From Prevotella heparinolytica (GTDB taxonomy: Bacteria; Bacteroidota; Bacteroidia; Bacteroidales; Bacteroidaceae): DNA of 64,000 nt. Under the pieces are notes generated by a model. The model saw nothing but the letters and a program-made list of their open reading frames with translations. It was not told the DNA's origin and made no database searches. Shown here piece after piece: positions 55,455 to 64,000 of the stretch (position 1 is its first letter; each line of letters opens with the position of its first letter). Made by a program: the position numbers and the translations under genes. Location of the stretch: assembly GCF_004342845.1 (NCBI RefSeq), contig NZ_SLXB01000005.1:91049-155048 (forward strand). Reading direction: 5' to 3'.

Positions 55455-55475
55455 AGGTATGCCACGGCGGATTCT

Positions 55476-55494
55476 CCCCCCCCCCCAAAAAAAA
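55476..55494 (+). repeat. C11-A8 double homopolymer tract
   Basis: Eleven C residues (55476-55486) run directly into eight A residues (55487-55494) in the putA leader. Such runs are prone to slippage. No ORF depends on the length here, so any effect would be on RNA structure. Confidence 0.9.
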
Positions 55495-55716
55495 GAACAG
55501 ACATCTGAGTCCAGGCATTTCCTCACTATGCTATACCCCATAAGAGATATGACTTCATTAACAAAAAAACCAATGAGAATGTGTCAGACTTAAAAGCCTT
55601 TGCATCATGAATCAGGCATGGGCCACGTGTATCATAAACATGGTTCTTGCGAAACCCGCGCCTAAAAGAAGAAATATCGGTGTCTTGACATATCCTCATG
55701 AAACATTGGAAACAAT

Positions 55717-58700
55717 ATGGATACCACCAGACCAACCATAGCCGAAGTACAAGAATGGGTACTGAAGCTTTATGACACGTGCGAACAAACCATTACCGAC
55801 GAAGAGCGTAAGGAACAGCATAAATACGCCGTCATGGTGCAACGTCCGCAAGACAAACGCTTTTTGGTGAAAATGCTGGACGAATCGTCGCAAATACGCG
55901 ACCGCAAGAAACTGGCGGCACGCATCAAAACGTTGATAGACCGCTACGGCATCCCTCAATTCCTGAATAAACGAGACGCTTTCCTCTTCAAGATGTACCA
56001 AACCTTCGGGCATCATTTCGACTTCATTGCCATACCTATTATAAAGAAGCGCCTTCGCATGGATACTTCCAAAGTCATCTTGGACGAAGCGCGGCCCAAG
56101 TTGACGGAACATCTGGCCGAACGGTTCAAGCAGAAGATAGGGCAGAACGTCAACCTGCTGGGCGAGGTAGTATTGGGCAACGGAGAGGCCGACCACCGCT
56201 ACAACCACTATCTGGAAGCATTGGAAGCACCCGACATCAACTATATTTCCGTCAAGATATCCGGCATTTATGCGCAGACCCATGCGCTGAACTATGAAGA
56301 AAGCTTCCCCGAACTGGTAAACCGTATGTCCGCACTCTACCGGAAGGCAATGGAATTTCCTTATACGGACGAAAACGGGGTGAAGCGTTTCAAGTTCGTC
56401 AACCTCGACATGGAAGAATACAAAGACGCGCACTTCACCCTCAGGCTCTTCAAGGAGGTACTCGGCAAACCCGAATTCAAGAACTATTCGGCAGGTATCG
56501 TCGTACAAGCTTATCTGCCCGATGCCTACGACTTCCAGACCGAACTGCTGGAGTTTGCCAAAGCACGTGCGGCAGAGGGTGGCGCGCCGTTGAAGATGCG
56601 TCTGGTGAAGGGCTGCAACCTCGAAATGGAGACCGTCGTCTCCTCTTTGCGCGGCTGGCCCAACCCGATACGTACCAGCAAGACGGAGGTGGATGCCAAC
56701 TACCTGCACCTGCTGGAGCGTGCCCTGCAACCCGAAAACGCCAAAGCGATCCATTTAGGAGTGGCCTCACACAACTTGTTCACCATCGCATACGCCTACC
56801 TGCTCAGCCGGAAGTCGGGAAGTTCGGAATACATGACATTCGAAATGCTGGAAGGAATGGCCGACCATGTATGGCGGGCACAGTCCATACTTGGCAACCA
56901 TGTCATACTCTACGCCCCCGTGGTGAAGGACGAGCACTTCCTGAATGCCGTCTCCTATCTGGTGCGCCGTATGGACGAGAACACCGCTCCCGATAACTTC
57001 CTGACCCATTCCTTCAACCTGAAACCGGGAACCGATACATGGAACTTCCTGCAAAAGCAGTTTGAAGACGCATACCGCATGAAAGATACCCTCACCCACA
57101 TGCCCACGCGCACACAAAACCGCCTGAAAGCCTATGCGCCTGTTCCGCCTTCCGATACGATGAAGAACGAACCGGACACGGATTTCGATCTGCTCCAAAA
57201 TCAGGAATGGGTGCGGAACATCTTTGCCAAATGGAAGAAGTCGCCCGACGATACACCCGAAATCATACCTCTTCAGATAGGTGCCGAGACGGTGGTGTGC
57301 GAAAAGCGCCATCGGTACATGGACCGTTGTCAGGATGACGAGGTGTGCGTTTGCGAAATGTCGCAAGCCAACAGCGAACAGGTAAAGCAGATTATCGACA
57401 TAGCCGAGAAAGACCCGGCAGGCTGGCGCAACACCACACTGGAGCAACGGCACCGCATCATGTATGATGCCGCCAACCGTCTGGCCGAGATGCGTGGCGA
57501 CCTGATAGGCTGCATGTGTGCCGTGACCGGCAAGACCGTAGTCGAAGGAGACGTGGAAGTGTCCGAAGGCGTAGACTACGCCCGCTTCTACACCACCTCC
57601 ATGAAGCCTTTTGCCGCACTGGCCGACGTAGATATTACACCGAAAGGGGTCATACTCGTCATTTCGCCTTGGAACTTCCCCTGCGCCATTCCCATCGGCG
57701 GAATCGTGGCCGCGCTGGCAGGCGGCAACACGGTGATACTGAAACCCGCCACCGTGGCCGCTCCTGTGGCATGGATGTTTGCCAAAGCCTTCTGGGATGC
57801 CGGTGTGCCGAAAGAAGCCTTGCAGGTTGTCATCACAGACCGCGAAGCCTTGAATGTGCTCACCACCGCTCCCGCCATCAAGCACATCATCCTGACGGGT
57901 GGGCTCGAAACCGCAGAGAAGATTCTCAAGAATGCGCCCGCCAAGCCGCTTTCGGCCGAAACGGGAGGCAAGAATGCCATCATCCTCACTGCTTCCGGCG
58001 ACCGCGACCATGCCATTATGAACATTGTCACTTCCGCCTTCGGCAATGCCGGACAGAAATGTTCCGCCTGCTCCTTGTTGCTGGTAGAACGCTCGGTGTA
58101 TGAGGACAAGAATTTCCAAGACAAACTGAAAGACGCCGCCACCAGCATGAAGGTGGGCAGCGTATGGAATCCCGGAAACGTGGTAGGGCCGATGATTACC
58201 AATGAGAACGACAAGTTGTATAAAGCCTTGGAACTGGAGCCGGGAGAATCGTGGCTCGTACCGCCCCGCTTCATCGACAAAAAGAAATATATCCTTGCCC
58301 CGACGGTGAAATGGGGAGTGACCCCGAAGAGTTACTCGTTCGGGACGGAAATCTTCGCTCCGGTGCTGAGCGTAGTCTGCTTCGACAACCTGCAAGAGGC
58401 CATTCGGTCCATCAACAACCTTGAATATGGTCTGACCTCCGGTTTGCAAAGCCTCGACGAGAACGAGCAGGCATTGTGGAAAAACACCATGTGTGCAGGC
58501 AACCTTTACATCAACCGAGGCATTACGGGAGCCATTGTGAACCGTCAGCCTTTCGGCGGCATGAAGTTCTCTGCCATCGGCGGCGGACTGAAAGCCGGCG
58601 GCCCGAACTATTGCAGCAGTTTCGTGAAGATAACGGACAAACCCGACAGCAATACCGACTACCGGAAGAGCTATGCGGAAGCTTTCGCGAAAGAGTTTGC

Positions 58701-59154
58701 CCATGCCCGCGACATCAACAACCTCTACGGCGAACAGAATGTGCTCCGCTATCTTCCGGTGGAACGCATGGTACTCCGCCTATTCCCCGGCGACAGCAAT
58801 GAAGAGGCAAAGATGATTGCCTTTGCCGCCCAAACCTGCCATACTCCGCTCGTCATCAGCTTCGGTGAGGATGACGACCGCACGGCAGCGCTGGCCTCGA
58901 CCGGATGCCCGCTAAAGAAGGAAGACTTAAAGAGCTTCTACGATTCGTTGGACAATTATTACCGCATACGCACTTGCAGCTCGGATATTCCGGATGATTT
59001 CTATAAAGAAGTTTCCGCTATGAACATGTATGTCGCCACAGCTCCTCCGGTGAAGAACGGACGTGTGGAACTGCTTCATTACCTCAAGGAACAAAGCATC
59101 ACGTTTGAGTATCACCGGTATGGAAGCATCACGGAAGTACCGCCGGTAGAGTGA
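55717..59154 (+). CDS. putA: Fused proline dehydrogenase / glutamate-semialdehyde dehydrogenase
   Basis: 1145 residues. The N-terminal proline dehydrogenase barrel covers about 80-460 (INYISVKISGIYAQTHALNY, LKMRLVKGCNLEMETVVS, LGVASHNLFTIAYAYLLSRK). The aldehyde dehydrogenase part covers about 560-1060: SPWNFPCAIPIGGIVAALAG, Glu of LSAETGGKNAIILT and catalytic Cys in FGNAGQKCSACSLLL. It oxidises proline to glutamate. There is no N-terminal DNA-binding domain, so it is not the autoregulating enterobacterial type. A long antisense frame is a shadow. Confidence 0.93.
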   Translation: MDTTRPTIAEVQEWVLKLYDTCEQTITDEERKEQHKYAVMVQRPQDKRFLVKMLDESSQIRDRKKLAARIKTLIDRYGIPQFLNKRDAFLFKMYQTFGHHFDFIAIPIIKKRLRMDTSKVILDEARPKLTEHLAERFKQKIGQNVNLLGEVVLGNGEADHRYNHYLEALEAPDINYISVKISGIYAQTHALNYEESFPELVNRMSALYRKAMEFPYTDENGVKRFKFVNLDMEEYKDAHFTLRLFKEVLGKPEFKNYSAGIVVQAYLPDAYDFQTELLEFAKARAAEGGAPLKMRLVKGCNLEMETVVSSLRGWPNPIRTSKTEVDANYLHLLERALQPENAKAIHLGVASHNLFTIAYAYLLSRKSGSSEYMTFEMLEGMADHVWRAQSILGNHVILYAPVVKDEHFLNAVSYLVRRMDENTAPDNFLTHSFNLKPGTDTWNFLQKQFEDAYRMKDTLTHMPTRTQNRLKAYAPVPPSDTMKNEPDTDFDLLQNQEWVRNIFAKWKKSPDDTPEIIPLQIGAETVVCEKRHRYMDRCQDDEVCVCEMSQANSEQVKQIIDIAEKDPAGWRNTTLEQRHRIMYDAANRLAEMRGDLIGCMCAVTGKTVVEGDVEVSEGVDYARFYTTSMKPFAALADVDITPKGVILVISPWNFPCAIPIGGIVAALAGGNTVILKPATVAAPVAWMFAKAFWDAGVPKEALQVVITDREALNVLTTAPAIKHIILTGGLETAEKILKNAPAKPLSAETGGKNAIILTASGDRDHAIMNIVTSAFGNAGQKCSACSLLLVERSVYEDKNFQDKLKDAATSMKVGSVWNPGNVVGPMITNENDKLYKALELEPGESWLVPPRFIDKKKYILAPTVKWGVTPKSYSFGTEIFAPVLSVVCFDNLQEAIRSINNLEYGLTSGLQSLDENEQALWKNTMCAGNLYINRGITGAIVNRQPFGGMKFSAIGGGLKAGGPNYCSSFVKITDKPDSNTDYRKSYAEAFAKEFAHARDINNLYGEQNVLRYLPVERMVLRLFPGDSNEEAKMIAFAAQTCHTPLVISFGEDDDRTAALASTGCPLKKEDLKSFYDSLDNYYRIRTCSSDIPDDFYKEVSAMNMYVATAPPVKNGRVELLHYLKEQSITFEYHRYGSITEVPPVE

Positions 59155-59212
59155 AGCGGAACCGGATATCAGGAAGGAACGAAGCTTGGAATTCCTTTCC
59201 GAGATAAGATTT

Positions 59213-59273
59213 GAACACAGAGCCACGGAATTTTATGCTTGTCATAAACAAGAAATTCCGTTCCTCTGTGTTC
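59213..59273. terminator. Bidirectional terminator between putA and miaB
   Basis: GAACACAGAG, two bases, ACGGAATTT pair with AAATTCCGT, two bases, CTCTGTGTTC, giving nearly 20 bp of stem. It is followed by TTTCTGT on the plus strand and lies between convergent genes. Confidence 0.85.
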
Positions 59274-59338
59274 TTTCTGTAAATGATGCCTATGCGTCGT
59301 CTGCATCAAAAAAAAATAGTGCTTAAGAATCGGTTCTG

Positions 59339-60721
59339 TCATCCGTTCCCGGCAAAAACCTCTTCCCCCTTCAGCGTAGCCGAACTGGATTCCGTGATTT
59401 TCACCATCACGAAGTCTCCTATCCGGTGCTTGCCACGGTCGAAGACCACTACACGGTTCTGCTCCGTACGCCCGAACAGTTGGTCGCGGCTGCGCTTGCT
59501 CACACCCTCTGCCAGCACTTCGTAGGTCTGACCCACACAACGGGCATTGGCTTCGGCTGAAAGACGGTTCTGAAGAGCGATGATTTCGTTCAGACGACGA
59601 ACTTTCACCTCTTCGGGCACATCGTCGGGCAGGTGCTTGCTGGCATACGTGCCGGGACGCTCGGAATATTTGAACATAAAGGCTGCATCGTATCCGCACT
59701 CTTCCATAAGCGAGAGAGAAAGCCGGTGGTCTTCCTCCGTTTCGGAATGGAAACCAGAGAAGATGTCGGTAGACAAACCGCAATCGGGGATGATGCGACG
59801 GATGGCGGCCACACGCTCCGAATACCACTCACGGGTATATTTGCGGTTCATCAGTTTCAGGATGCGGCTGCTACCGCTTTGCACCGGCAGGTGTATGTGT
59901 CTGCACACGTTGGGCATATCGGCAATGACCTGCAAGGTTTCGTCGCTCATGTCCTTGGGATGCGAGGTGGTGAAACGTACACGCACCCCCGGCGCGGCCT
60001 CGGCCACGATGCGAAGCAACGCAGGGAAGCCCACCACCGTTCCGTCGGGTCTTTCAAAACGGTAGGAGTTGACGTTCTGCCCCAGCAGGGTGACTTCCTT
60101 ATATCCTTTCGCCACGAGATCGGCCACTTCGTTGAGGATGCTCTCCACGTCGCGGCTGCGCTCGCGCCCGCGGGTGTAGGGCACAATGCAATAGGTGCAG
60201 AAGTTGTTACAGCCGCGCATAATGGATACGAAACCGGAGATATGGTTTCCGCAGATGCGCGAAGGAATGACGTCCCGGTAGGTTTCGGTGGTAGAAAGCT
60301 GCACGTTCATCGCTTTCTCGCCGGCCTCTACCGCCGCAATCAGCTCCGGCAGGGTAAGGTAGGCGTCGGGGCCTACCACCAAATCGACGTGGTGGTTGGT
60401 GATGAGGTCGTCTTTCACACGCTCGGCCATACAACCCAGCACGCCGACTATCAGCCCTCGCCTCTTCTTTCTGAGCGAATGGAAAAACTCCAGCCGGTTC
60501 AGGATTTTCTGCTCCGCATTGTCGCGTATGGAGCAGGTGTTCATAAACACGGCATCGGCCTCTTCCAGCGTCTCGGCCACGGAATAGCCCGCCATCTGCA
60601 TGATGGACGCGATTACTTCACTGTCTGCCACATTCATCTGGCAGCCATAGGTTTCGATAAACAATTTCTTGTTTTCATCGGCAGTTGCAGATTTAAAGTC
60701 TGCTCCCGTTACTTTTTCCAT
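59339..60721 (-). CDS. miaB: tRNA methylthiotransferase MiaB
   Basis: 460 residues from ATG 60721 (MEKVTGADFKSATADENKKL). The UPF0004 domain starts with IETYGCQMNVADSE. The radical SAM motif is RGCNNFCTYCIVPYTRGRER (CX3CX2C). A TRAM domain closes the protein (GQTYEVLAEGVSKRSRDQLF). It adds the 2-methylthio group to isopentenyladenosine-37 in tRNA. The minus -7 box TAtcTTTG lies at 60802-60809. Confidence 0.95.
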   Translation of the reverse strand: MEKVTGADFKSATADENKKLFIETYGCQMNVADSEVIASIMQMAGYSVAETLEEADAVFMNTCSIRDNAEQKILNRLEFFHSLRKKRRGLIVGVLGCMAERVKDDLITNHHVDLVVGPDAYLTLPELIAAVEAGEKAMNVQLSTTETYRDVIPSRICGNHISGFVSIMRGCNNFCTYCIVPYTRGRERSRDVESILNEVADLVAKGYKEVTLLGQNVNSYRFERPDGTVVGFPALLRIVAEAAPGVRVRFTTSHPKDMSDETLQVIADMPNVCRHIHLPVQSGSSRILKLMNRKYTREWYSERVAAIRRIIPDCGLSTDIFSGFHSETEEDHRLSLSLMEECGYDAAFMFKYSERPGTYASKHLPDDVPEEVKVRRLNEIIALQNRLSAEANARCVGQTYEVLAEGVSKRSRDQLFGRTEQNRVVVFDRGKHRIGDFVMVKITESSSATLKGEEVFAGNG

Positions 60722-60801
60722 ACTTGTCTTTATCGTTATTGATTTGCAAACTGCTTCTTTCGTGGCTCGAACAGACAGATTTTCAAGCACAAAAGAGTGT
60801 G

Positions 60802-60809
60802 CAAAGATA
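60802..60809 (-). promoter_or_regulatory. -7 box of miaB
   Basis: Minus-strand TAtcTTTG, about 80 bp before the miaB ATG. Confidence 0.5.
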
Positions 60810-61084
60810 CGTCCTTCCCCGAAAATAAAGAAACGCTTTTCATTTTATTATGCGATTCGCTCCACTTTGCTTCGCGAAAGTCCGTTCAAGCCGTGCGGAT
60901 ATCCGTACGCACGGCGCGAACAGAAATTGATTCAGGCAGAGAACAAGTTTACTCCTTGTCACACACATTTTTCCTCAAACCGGCATTAAACCATCATCTA
61001 TTCAGCGTTTTTAATTAGTGTTAATTACACAAACTTTTCTACTTTCAATTTGGTATTAAAAGATATTATTCACAAATTTGTGGA

Positions 61085-61123
61085 ATGAAAGAAACATTAG
61101 ATTTTTTCATAGTTAAGGTTTAG
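61085..61123 (+). CDS. 12-codon ORF followed by a terminator
   Basis: ATG 61085 encodes MKETLDFFIVKV, then TAG. Just upstream is a 12-bp palindrome, CACAAATTTGTG, and 9 bp after the stop a terminator hairpin begins. The layout of possible promoter, tiny ORF and terminator is that of a leader peptide or a small RNA unit, but no structural gene depends on it. Confidence 0.4.
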   Translation: MKETLDFFIVKV

Positions 61124-61131
61124 GTTAAAAA

Positions 61132-61157
61132 AAGGGGAGCTGTGAAGCTCTCCTTTT
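61132..61157 (+). terminator. Terminator after the 12-codon ORF
   Basis: GGGGAGCT and AGCTCTCC pair with one G-U, loop GTGA, followed by TTTTTATTT. It ends whatever is transcribed from the 61020-61085 region. Confidence 0.8.
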
Positions 61158-61186
61158 TATTTATCCGCTCTTGGGTAGTAGTCCCA

Positions 61187-61319
61187 GCCCACAACTTTAG
61201 CAAGATTATGCCCACACTTTAGGAACCGCAACCCCACACTTGATGAGACGTATGCCCGCACTTTAGGAAAGACAAGCCCGCACTTCAGAAAGCATCAGCC
61301 CACACCTCAAGGGAGGCCG
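61187..61319. repeat. Six-unit 22-bp tandem repeat array, GCCCRCACTTTAGGAA family
   Basis: Units start at 61187 (23 bp), 61210, 61232, 61254, 61276 and 61298, otherwise exactly 22 bp apart. The consensus GCCCRCACTTTAGGAA is followed by six variable bases. Unlike the CAGACAC family the unit is not palindromic. The rest of the 760-bp gap between miaB and the next gene holds only the tiny ORF/terminator unit and a 7-bp stem, CCGTGCG with CGCACGG, near 60890-60925. Confidence 0.85.
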
Positions 61320-61433
61320 ATCAAGGAAATGCCAAATAGCTAACCGGACTTTTCAAACTGCCTCTTTTTAATGATTACATCCGCCGAAAGCAAAGATAAA
61401 TTGCACTTCACAGCTAAAAAATAGCCGGATTCG

Positions 61434-61464
61434 TTTGTTCTACTTTCGGTTTGCATTATCTTTG
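61434..61464 (+). promoter_or_regulatory. Promoter of the small TM protein gene
   Basis: TTTG (61434-61437), 19 bp, TAtcTTTG (61457-61464), 19 bp before the ATG. A textbook Bacteroides promoter. Confidence 0.65.
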
Positions 61465-61483
61465 GGGAAAATAAAAGAGCAAT

Positions 61484-61906
61484 ATGGAAGATTTCTTCAA
61501 ATTCCTGTTAGTTATGTCTGTCATTGTAATCGGAATCGTCAAGCAGTTCAAGAAAGAGGCTCAAAAGAACGCTGACAAGAAACCTGCCATGCCTATGCCC
61601 GAGGCAAACTTCCCGTTGCCCGAATATCAGAACGAAGATACCGACAGAGACTTTATCCCCGAGGAACCCGAAACAGAACCGGAATTCATGCACCGGCCGT
61701 CTGCAAAACCCAACAAGCAGCCACGCCACAAAAAGCAGCCGTTCCAATCAAAAACTTCTGCTTCGTCGCCCTCTTCCATCAATGCCTCCCCTCCCCCGAT
61801 ATCAGACCCACAGGACTGCGACGACACTTCCGACTTCGGCATCCATTCGGTAGAAGAAGCCAGAAAAGCATTCGTCTGGTCAGAAATACTCCAACGGAAA
61901 TACTGA
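61484..61906 (+). CDS. Small single-TM protein of unknown function
   Basis: 140 residues: one N-terminal TM helix (FFKFLLVMSVIVIGIVKQF), then a hydrophilic Pro/Glu/Lys-rich region that is probably disordered, and a short conserved-looking end (FGIHSVEEARKAFVWSEILQ) with the RxAFVxxEIL pattern seen in small Bacteroidetes proteins. I do not know its function. It sits 99 bp before the CoA-transferase gene. Confidence 0.75.
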   Translation: MEDFFKFLLVMSVIVIGIVKQFKKEAQKNADKKPAMPMPEANFPLPEYQNEDTDRDFIPEEPETEPEFMHRPSAKPNKQPRHKKQPFQSKTSASSPSSINASPPPISDPQDCDDTSDFGIHSVEEARKAFVWSEILQRKY

Positions 61907-62005
61907 ACAGCAAACAAAGGGCTATTGAGGTGACTCAGAACCGACCGGCATGAAACCTGCCGGAAAATCCTTGAAAATCTTTACACGAAAAATAACAGTT
62001 ATATT

Positions 62006-63502
62006 ATGGCACTTAATTACATTTCGGCAGCAGAAGCTGCAAGCCTCATCAAACATGGCTACAACATCGGCTTGAGCGGATTCACACCCGCAGGAACAGC
62101 CAAAGCCGTTACGGCAGAATTAGCAAAAATAGCAGAAGAAGAACATGCAAAAGGGAATCCCTTCCAAATAGGCATCTTTACCGGTGCTTCCACGGGAGAC
62201 TCTTGCGACGGCGTTCTGGCACGTGCCAAAGCCATCCGCTACCGCGCTCCCTACACCACCAATGCCGACTTCCGCAAAGCCGTGAACAACGGCGAGATAG
62301 CCTACAACGACATACACCTCTCGCAAATGGCACAAGAAGTACGCTACGGCTTCATGGGCAAAGTGGACATCGCCATCATCGAAGCCTGCGAAGTGACACC
62401 CGACGGCAAAATCTACCTGACAGCCGCCGGCGGCATCGCCCCTACCGTATGCCGGTTGGCCGACCGGATTATCGTGGAACTGAATGCCGCCCACAGCAAA
62501 AATGCCATGGGGCTGCACGACGTTTACGAACCGCTCGACCCTCCCTATCGCCGCGAAATACCCATCTACAAGCCGAGCGACCGCATCGGACTGCCTTATA
62601 TTCAGGTTGACCCCGAAAAGATTGTCGGCGTGGTAGAGACCAACTGGCCCGACGAAGCACGTGGCTTTGCCGACGCCGACCCGCTGACGGATAAAATCGG
62701 ACAGAACGTGGCCGACTTTCTGGCTGCCGACATGAAACGCGGAATCATTCCCTCCACCTTCCTGCCCTTGCAATCGGGTGTGGGCAACATTGCCAACGCC
62801 GTGCTGGGTGCATTGGGAAGGGACAAGACCATCCCCGCCTTCGAGATGTACACGGAGGTTATTCAGAACTCCGTTATCGGACTGATTCGCGAAGGCCGTT
62901 TGAAGTTCGGCAGCGCCTGTTCGCTGACCGTGACCAACGACTGCCTGGAAGGCATATACAATGATATGGACTTCTTCCGCGACAAGTTGGTTCTCCGTCC
63001 GTCGGAGATATCTAACAGCCCCGAAGTGGTGCGTCGCCTGGGAATTATCTCCATCAACACCGCCATCGAAGCCGACCTTTACGGAAACGTGAACTCCACC
63101 CACATCAGCGGCACGAAGATGATGAACGGTATCGGAGGTTCGGGCGACTTCACACGCAATGCCTACATCTCCATCTTCACCTGCCCGTCCGTAGCCAAGG
63201 AAGGCAAAATCAGCGCCATCGTGCCAATGGTTTCGCATGCCGACCACTCGGAGCACGACGTCAACATCATCATCACCGAACAAGGTGTGGCCGACCTCCG
63301 TGGCAAGAGTCCGAAAGAACGTGCACAAGCCATCATCGAGAACTGCGTTCACCCCGACTACAAGAGCATCCTTTGGGATTACCTGAAACTGACCGACGGG
63401 AAAGCGCAAACGCCTCATGCCCTGCGTGCCGCACTGGCAATGCATGCCGAACTGGCCAAAAGCGGAGATATGAGGAACGTGGACTGGGCGCAGTATAAAT
63501 AA
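62006..63502 (+). CDS. Acetyl-CoA hydrolase / succinyl-CoA:acetate CoA-transferase family
   Basis: 498 residues. The class I CoA-transferase fold shows GLSGFTPAGTAKAV at the start, the catalytic Glu region FEMYTEVIQNSVIGLI, then GGSGDFTRNAYISIFTCPS and HDVNIIITEQGVADLRGKSP. Homologs interconvert succinyl-CoA and acetate, or acetyl-CoA and succinate, during acetate and succinate production. It fits the korAB-linked central metabolism of the organism. Confidence 0.9.
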   Translation: MALNYISAAEAASLIKHGYNIGLSGFTPAGTAKAVTAELAKIAEEEHAKGNPFQIGIFTGASTGDSCDGVLARAKAIRYRAPYTTNADFRKAVNNGEIAYNDIHLSQMAQEVRYGFMGKVDIAIIEACEVTPDGKIYLTAAGGIAPTVCRLADRIIVELNAAHSKNAMGLHDVYEPLDPPYRREIPIYKPSDRIGLPYIQVDPEKIVGVVETNWPDEARGFADADPLTDKIGQNVADFLAADMKRGIIPSTFLPLQSGVGNIANAVLGALGRDKTIPAFEMYTEVIQNSVIGLIREGRLKFGSACSLTVTNDCLEGIYNDMDFFRDKLVLRPSEISNSPEVVRRLGIISINTAIEADLYGNVNSTHISGTKMMNGIGGSGDFTRNAYISIFTCPSVAKEGKISAIVPMVSHADHSEHDVNIIITEQGVADLRGKSPKERAQAIIENCVHPDYKSILWDYLKLTDGKAQTPHALRAALAMHAELAKSGDMRNVDWAQYK

Positions 63503-63572
63503 ACGCCCCTTCCGAATTCGACATATCGGAACCATTGCTGTCCGCTAAAACATTTTCTAGTGTATAAGATTT

Positions 63573-63606
63573 AGGGCTGGTACTTCGTGAGTGAAGTATC
63601 AGCCCT
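63573..63606. terminator. Hairpin at the left end of the IS4-type element
   Basis: AGGGCTGGTACTTC and GAAGTATCAGCCCT pair around GTGAGT and are followed by TTTT. Such end hairpins shield a transposase from outside transcription. The exact element boundary is not defined. Confidence 0.75.
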
Positions 63607-63612
63607 TTTGGT

Positions 63613-63620
63613 TATCTTTG
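63613..63620 (+). promoter_or_regulatory. -7 box of the transposase
   Basis: TAtcTTTG, 25 bp before the transposase ATG and just after the protective hairpin. Confidence 0.5.
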
Positions 63621-63645
63621 AGCTGCAAAACAAAAAAGTATAACC

Positions 63646-64000
63646 ATGGGTAAAAGTACACATTTCTTCGGACAGCCGGTGTATGGTCAGTTGATAAAAT
63701 CGCTTGATCGTGATAAAATTGTTCAAATGAGTCGCACCCAGGGTGGTGAACGCTATGTAAAATCGTTCGACGGTTGGCATCATCTGCTCACAATGCTTTA
63801 TGCAGTCATTATGCGTTTCGACTCCCTGCGTGAGATAGAGGCTTCCATGCAGGCTGAAGTGCGTAAACTCGGACACATCGGTTTGGAAACAGTTCCCAGA
63901 CGCAGCACTCTCTCGGACGCCAACGCCCGCCGCTCCGAGACGTTCTTTGAGATGGTCTATCGTGACCTTTACGAGCAAAACAAGACAACCCTTTCCTCGG
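63646..64000 (+). mobile_element. IS4-family transposase, 5' part, cut by the window edge
   Basis: 118 codons from ATG 63646 are open to the end of the window. The opening GKSTHFFGQPVYGQLIKSLD followed by GGERYVKSFDGWHHLLTMLY is the DUF4372 N-terminal domain of Bacteroides IS4-type transposases, normally about 380-400 residues. The first part of a DDE enzyme is not reached. The antisense 135-codon frame is a shadow. Confidence 0.9.

Noticed and set aside
56767..58704. 645-codon open frame antisense to putA
   Set aside because: It mirrors the codon structure of the aldehyde dehydrogenase part and shows no family signature.
63571..63978. 135-codon frame antisense to the IS4 transposase
   Set aside because: The plus frame matches the known DUF4372 transposase start and has its own promoter.

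Overview
The window reads as chromosomal DNA of a gut Bacteroides or close relative. The support is repeated TAnnTTTG -7 boxes with an upstream TTTG about 19-21 bp away, the lack of clear Shine-Dalgarno sites, and a Bacteroidales gene set: an alpha/gamma-fused 2-oxoglutarate:ferredoxin oxidoreductase, S46 dipeptidyl-peptidase, DUF2851, NimA-like flavoprotein, SusC-like outer-membrane barrel and PL8 lyase. I cannot resolve the species. About 45 genes and one tRNA are supported.

Left part (1-17400). After an IS5-type transposase stub, a dispersed palindromic repeat and a DUF5009-type membrane protein comes the most interesting block, a ribosomally made peptide locus. It has a lipoprotein/TPR/one-TM/HTH regulator, a C39-peptidase ABC exporter, a very short HlyD-like protein, a first double-glycine precursor (with an apparent frameshift in an A8 tract), a radical-SAM/SPASM maturase, a small carboxypeptidase-regulatory-like protein, an outer-membrane barrel, and a second intact double-glycine precursor. 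Neither precursor was called as a long ORF; their leaders are nearly identical and their cores differ. A second paralogous TPR regulator follows, then a translationally coupled set of GT2, LanC-like toroid, galactosyltransferase-like enzyme and a GT51 glycosyltransferase without an obvious membrane anchor. The maturase and GT2 genes are clearly more AT-rich than the flanks, which suggests acquisition.

Middle part (17400-38400). Mostly core genes: queH, an M16 peptidase, a dapB-lepB-lepB2 operon (lepB2 lacks both catalytic-dyad residues), DUF2851, ruvB, a flippase, DUF389 and an S46 peptidase. Next is a small accessory locus: a HEXXH lipoprotein followed by three complete and one broken tandem copies of a small secreted protein. 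An oxidative-stress block follows (ahpF, ahpC, oxyR, and divergent dps).

Right part (38400-64000). A DUF1573-PL8 lyase fusion converges on a DEAD-box helicase. Then come a lipoprotein phosphatase-like protein whose CX5R arginine is serine, an orphan ECF sigma factor, a NimA-like protein, rnr, a CDF transporter, an epimerase/PAP2 overlapping pair, tRNA-Arg(CCT), korA-korB, a fused proline dehydrogenase/P5C dehydrogenase, miaB, a small TM protein, an acetyl/succinyl-CoA transferase, and the first 118 codons of an IS4-type transposase cut by the window edge.

A second theme runs through the intergenic spaces. At least six loci carry degenerate tandem repeats with a 21-22 bp period in four unrelated sequence families, most with internal or terminal dyad symmetry. 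No listed gene explains them.
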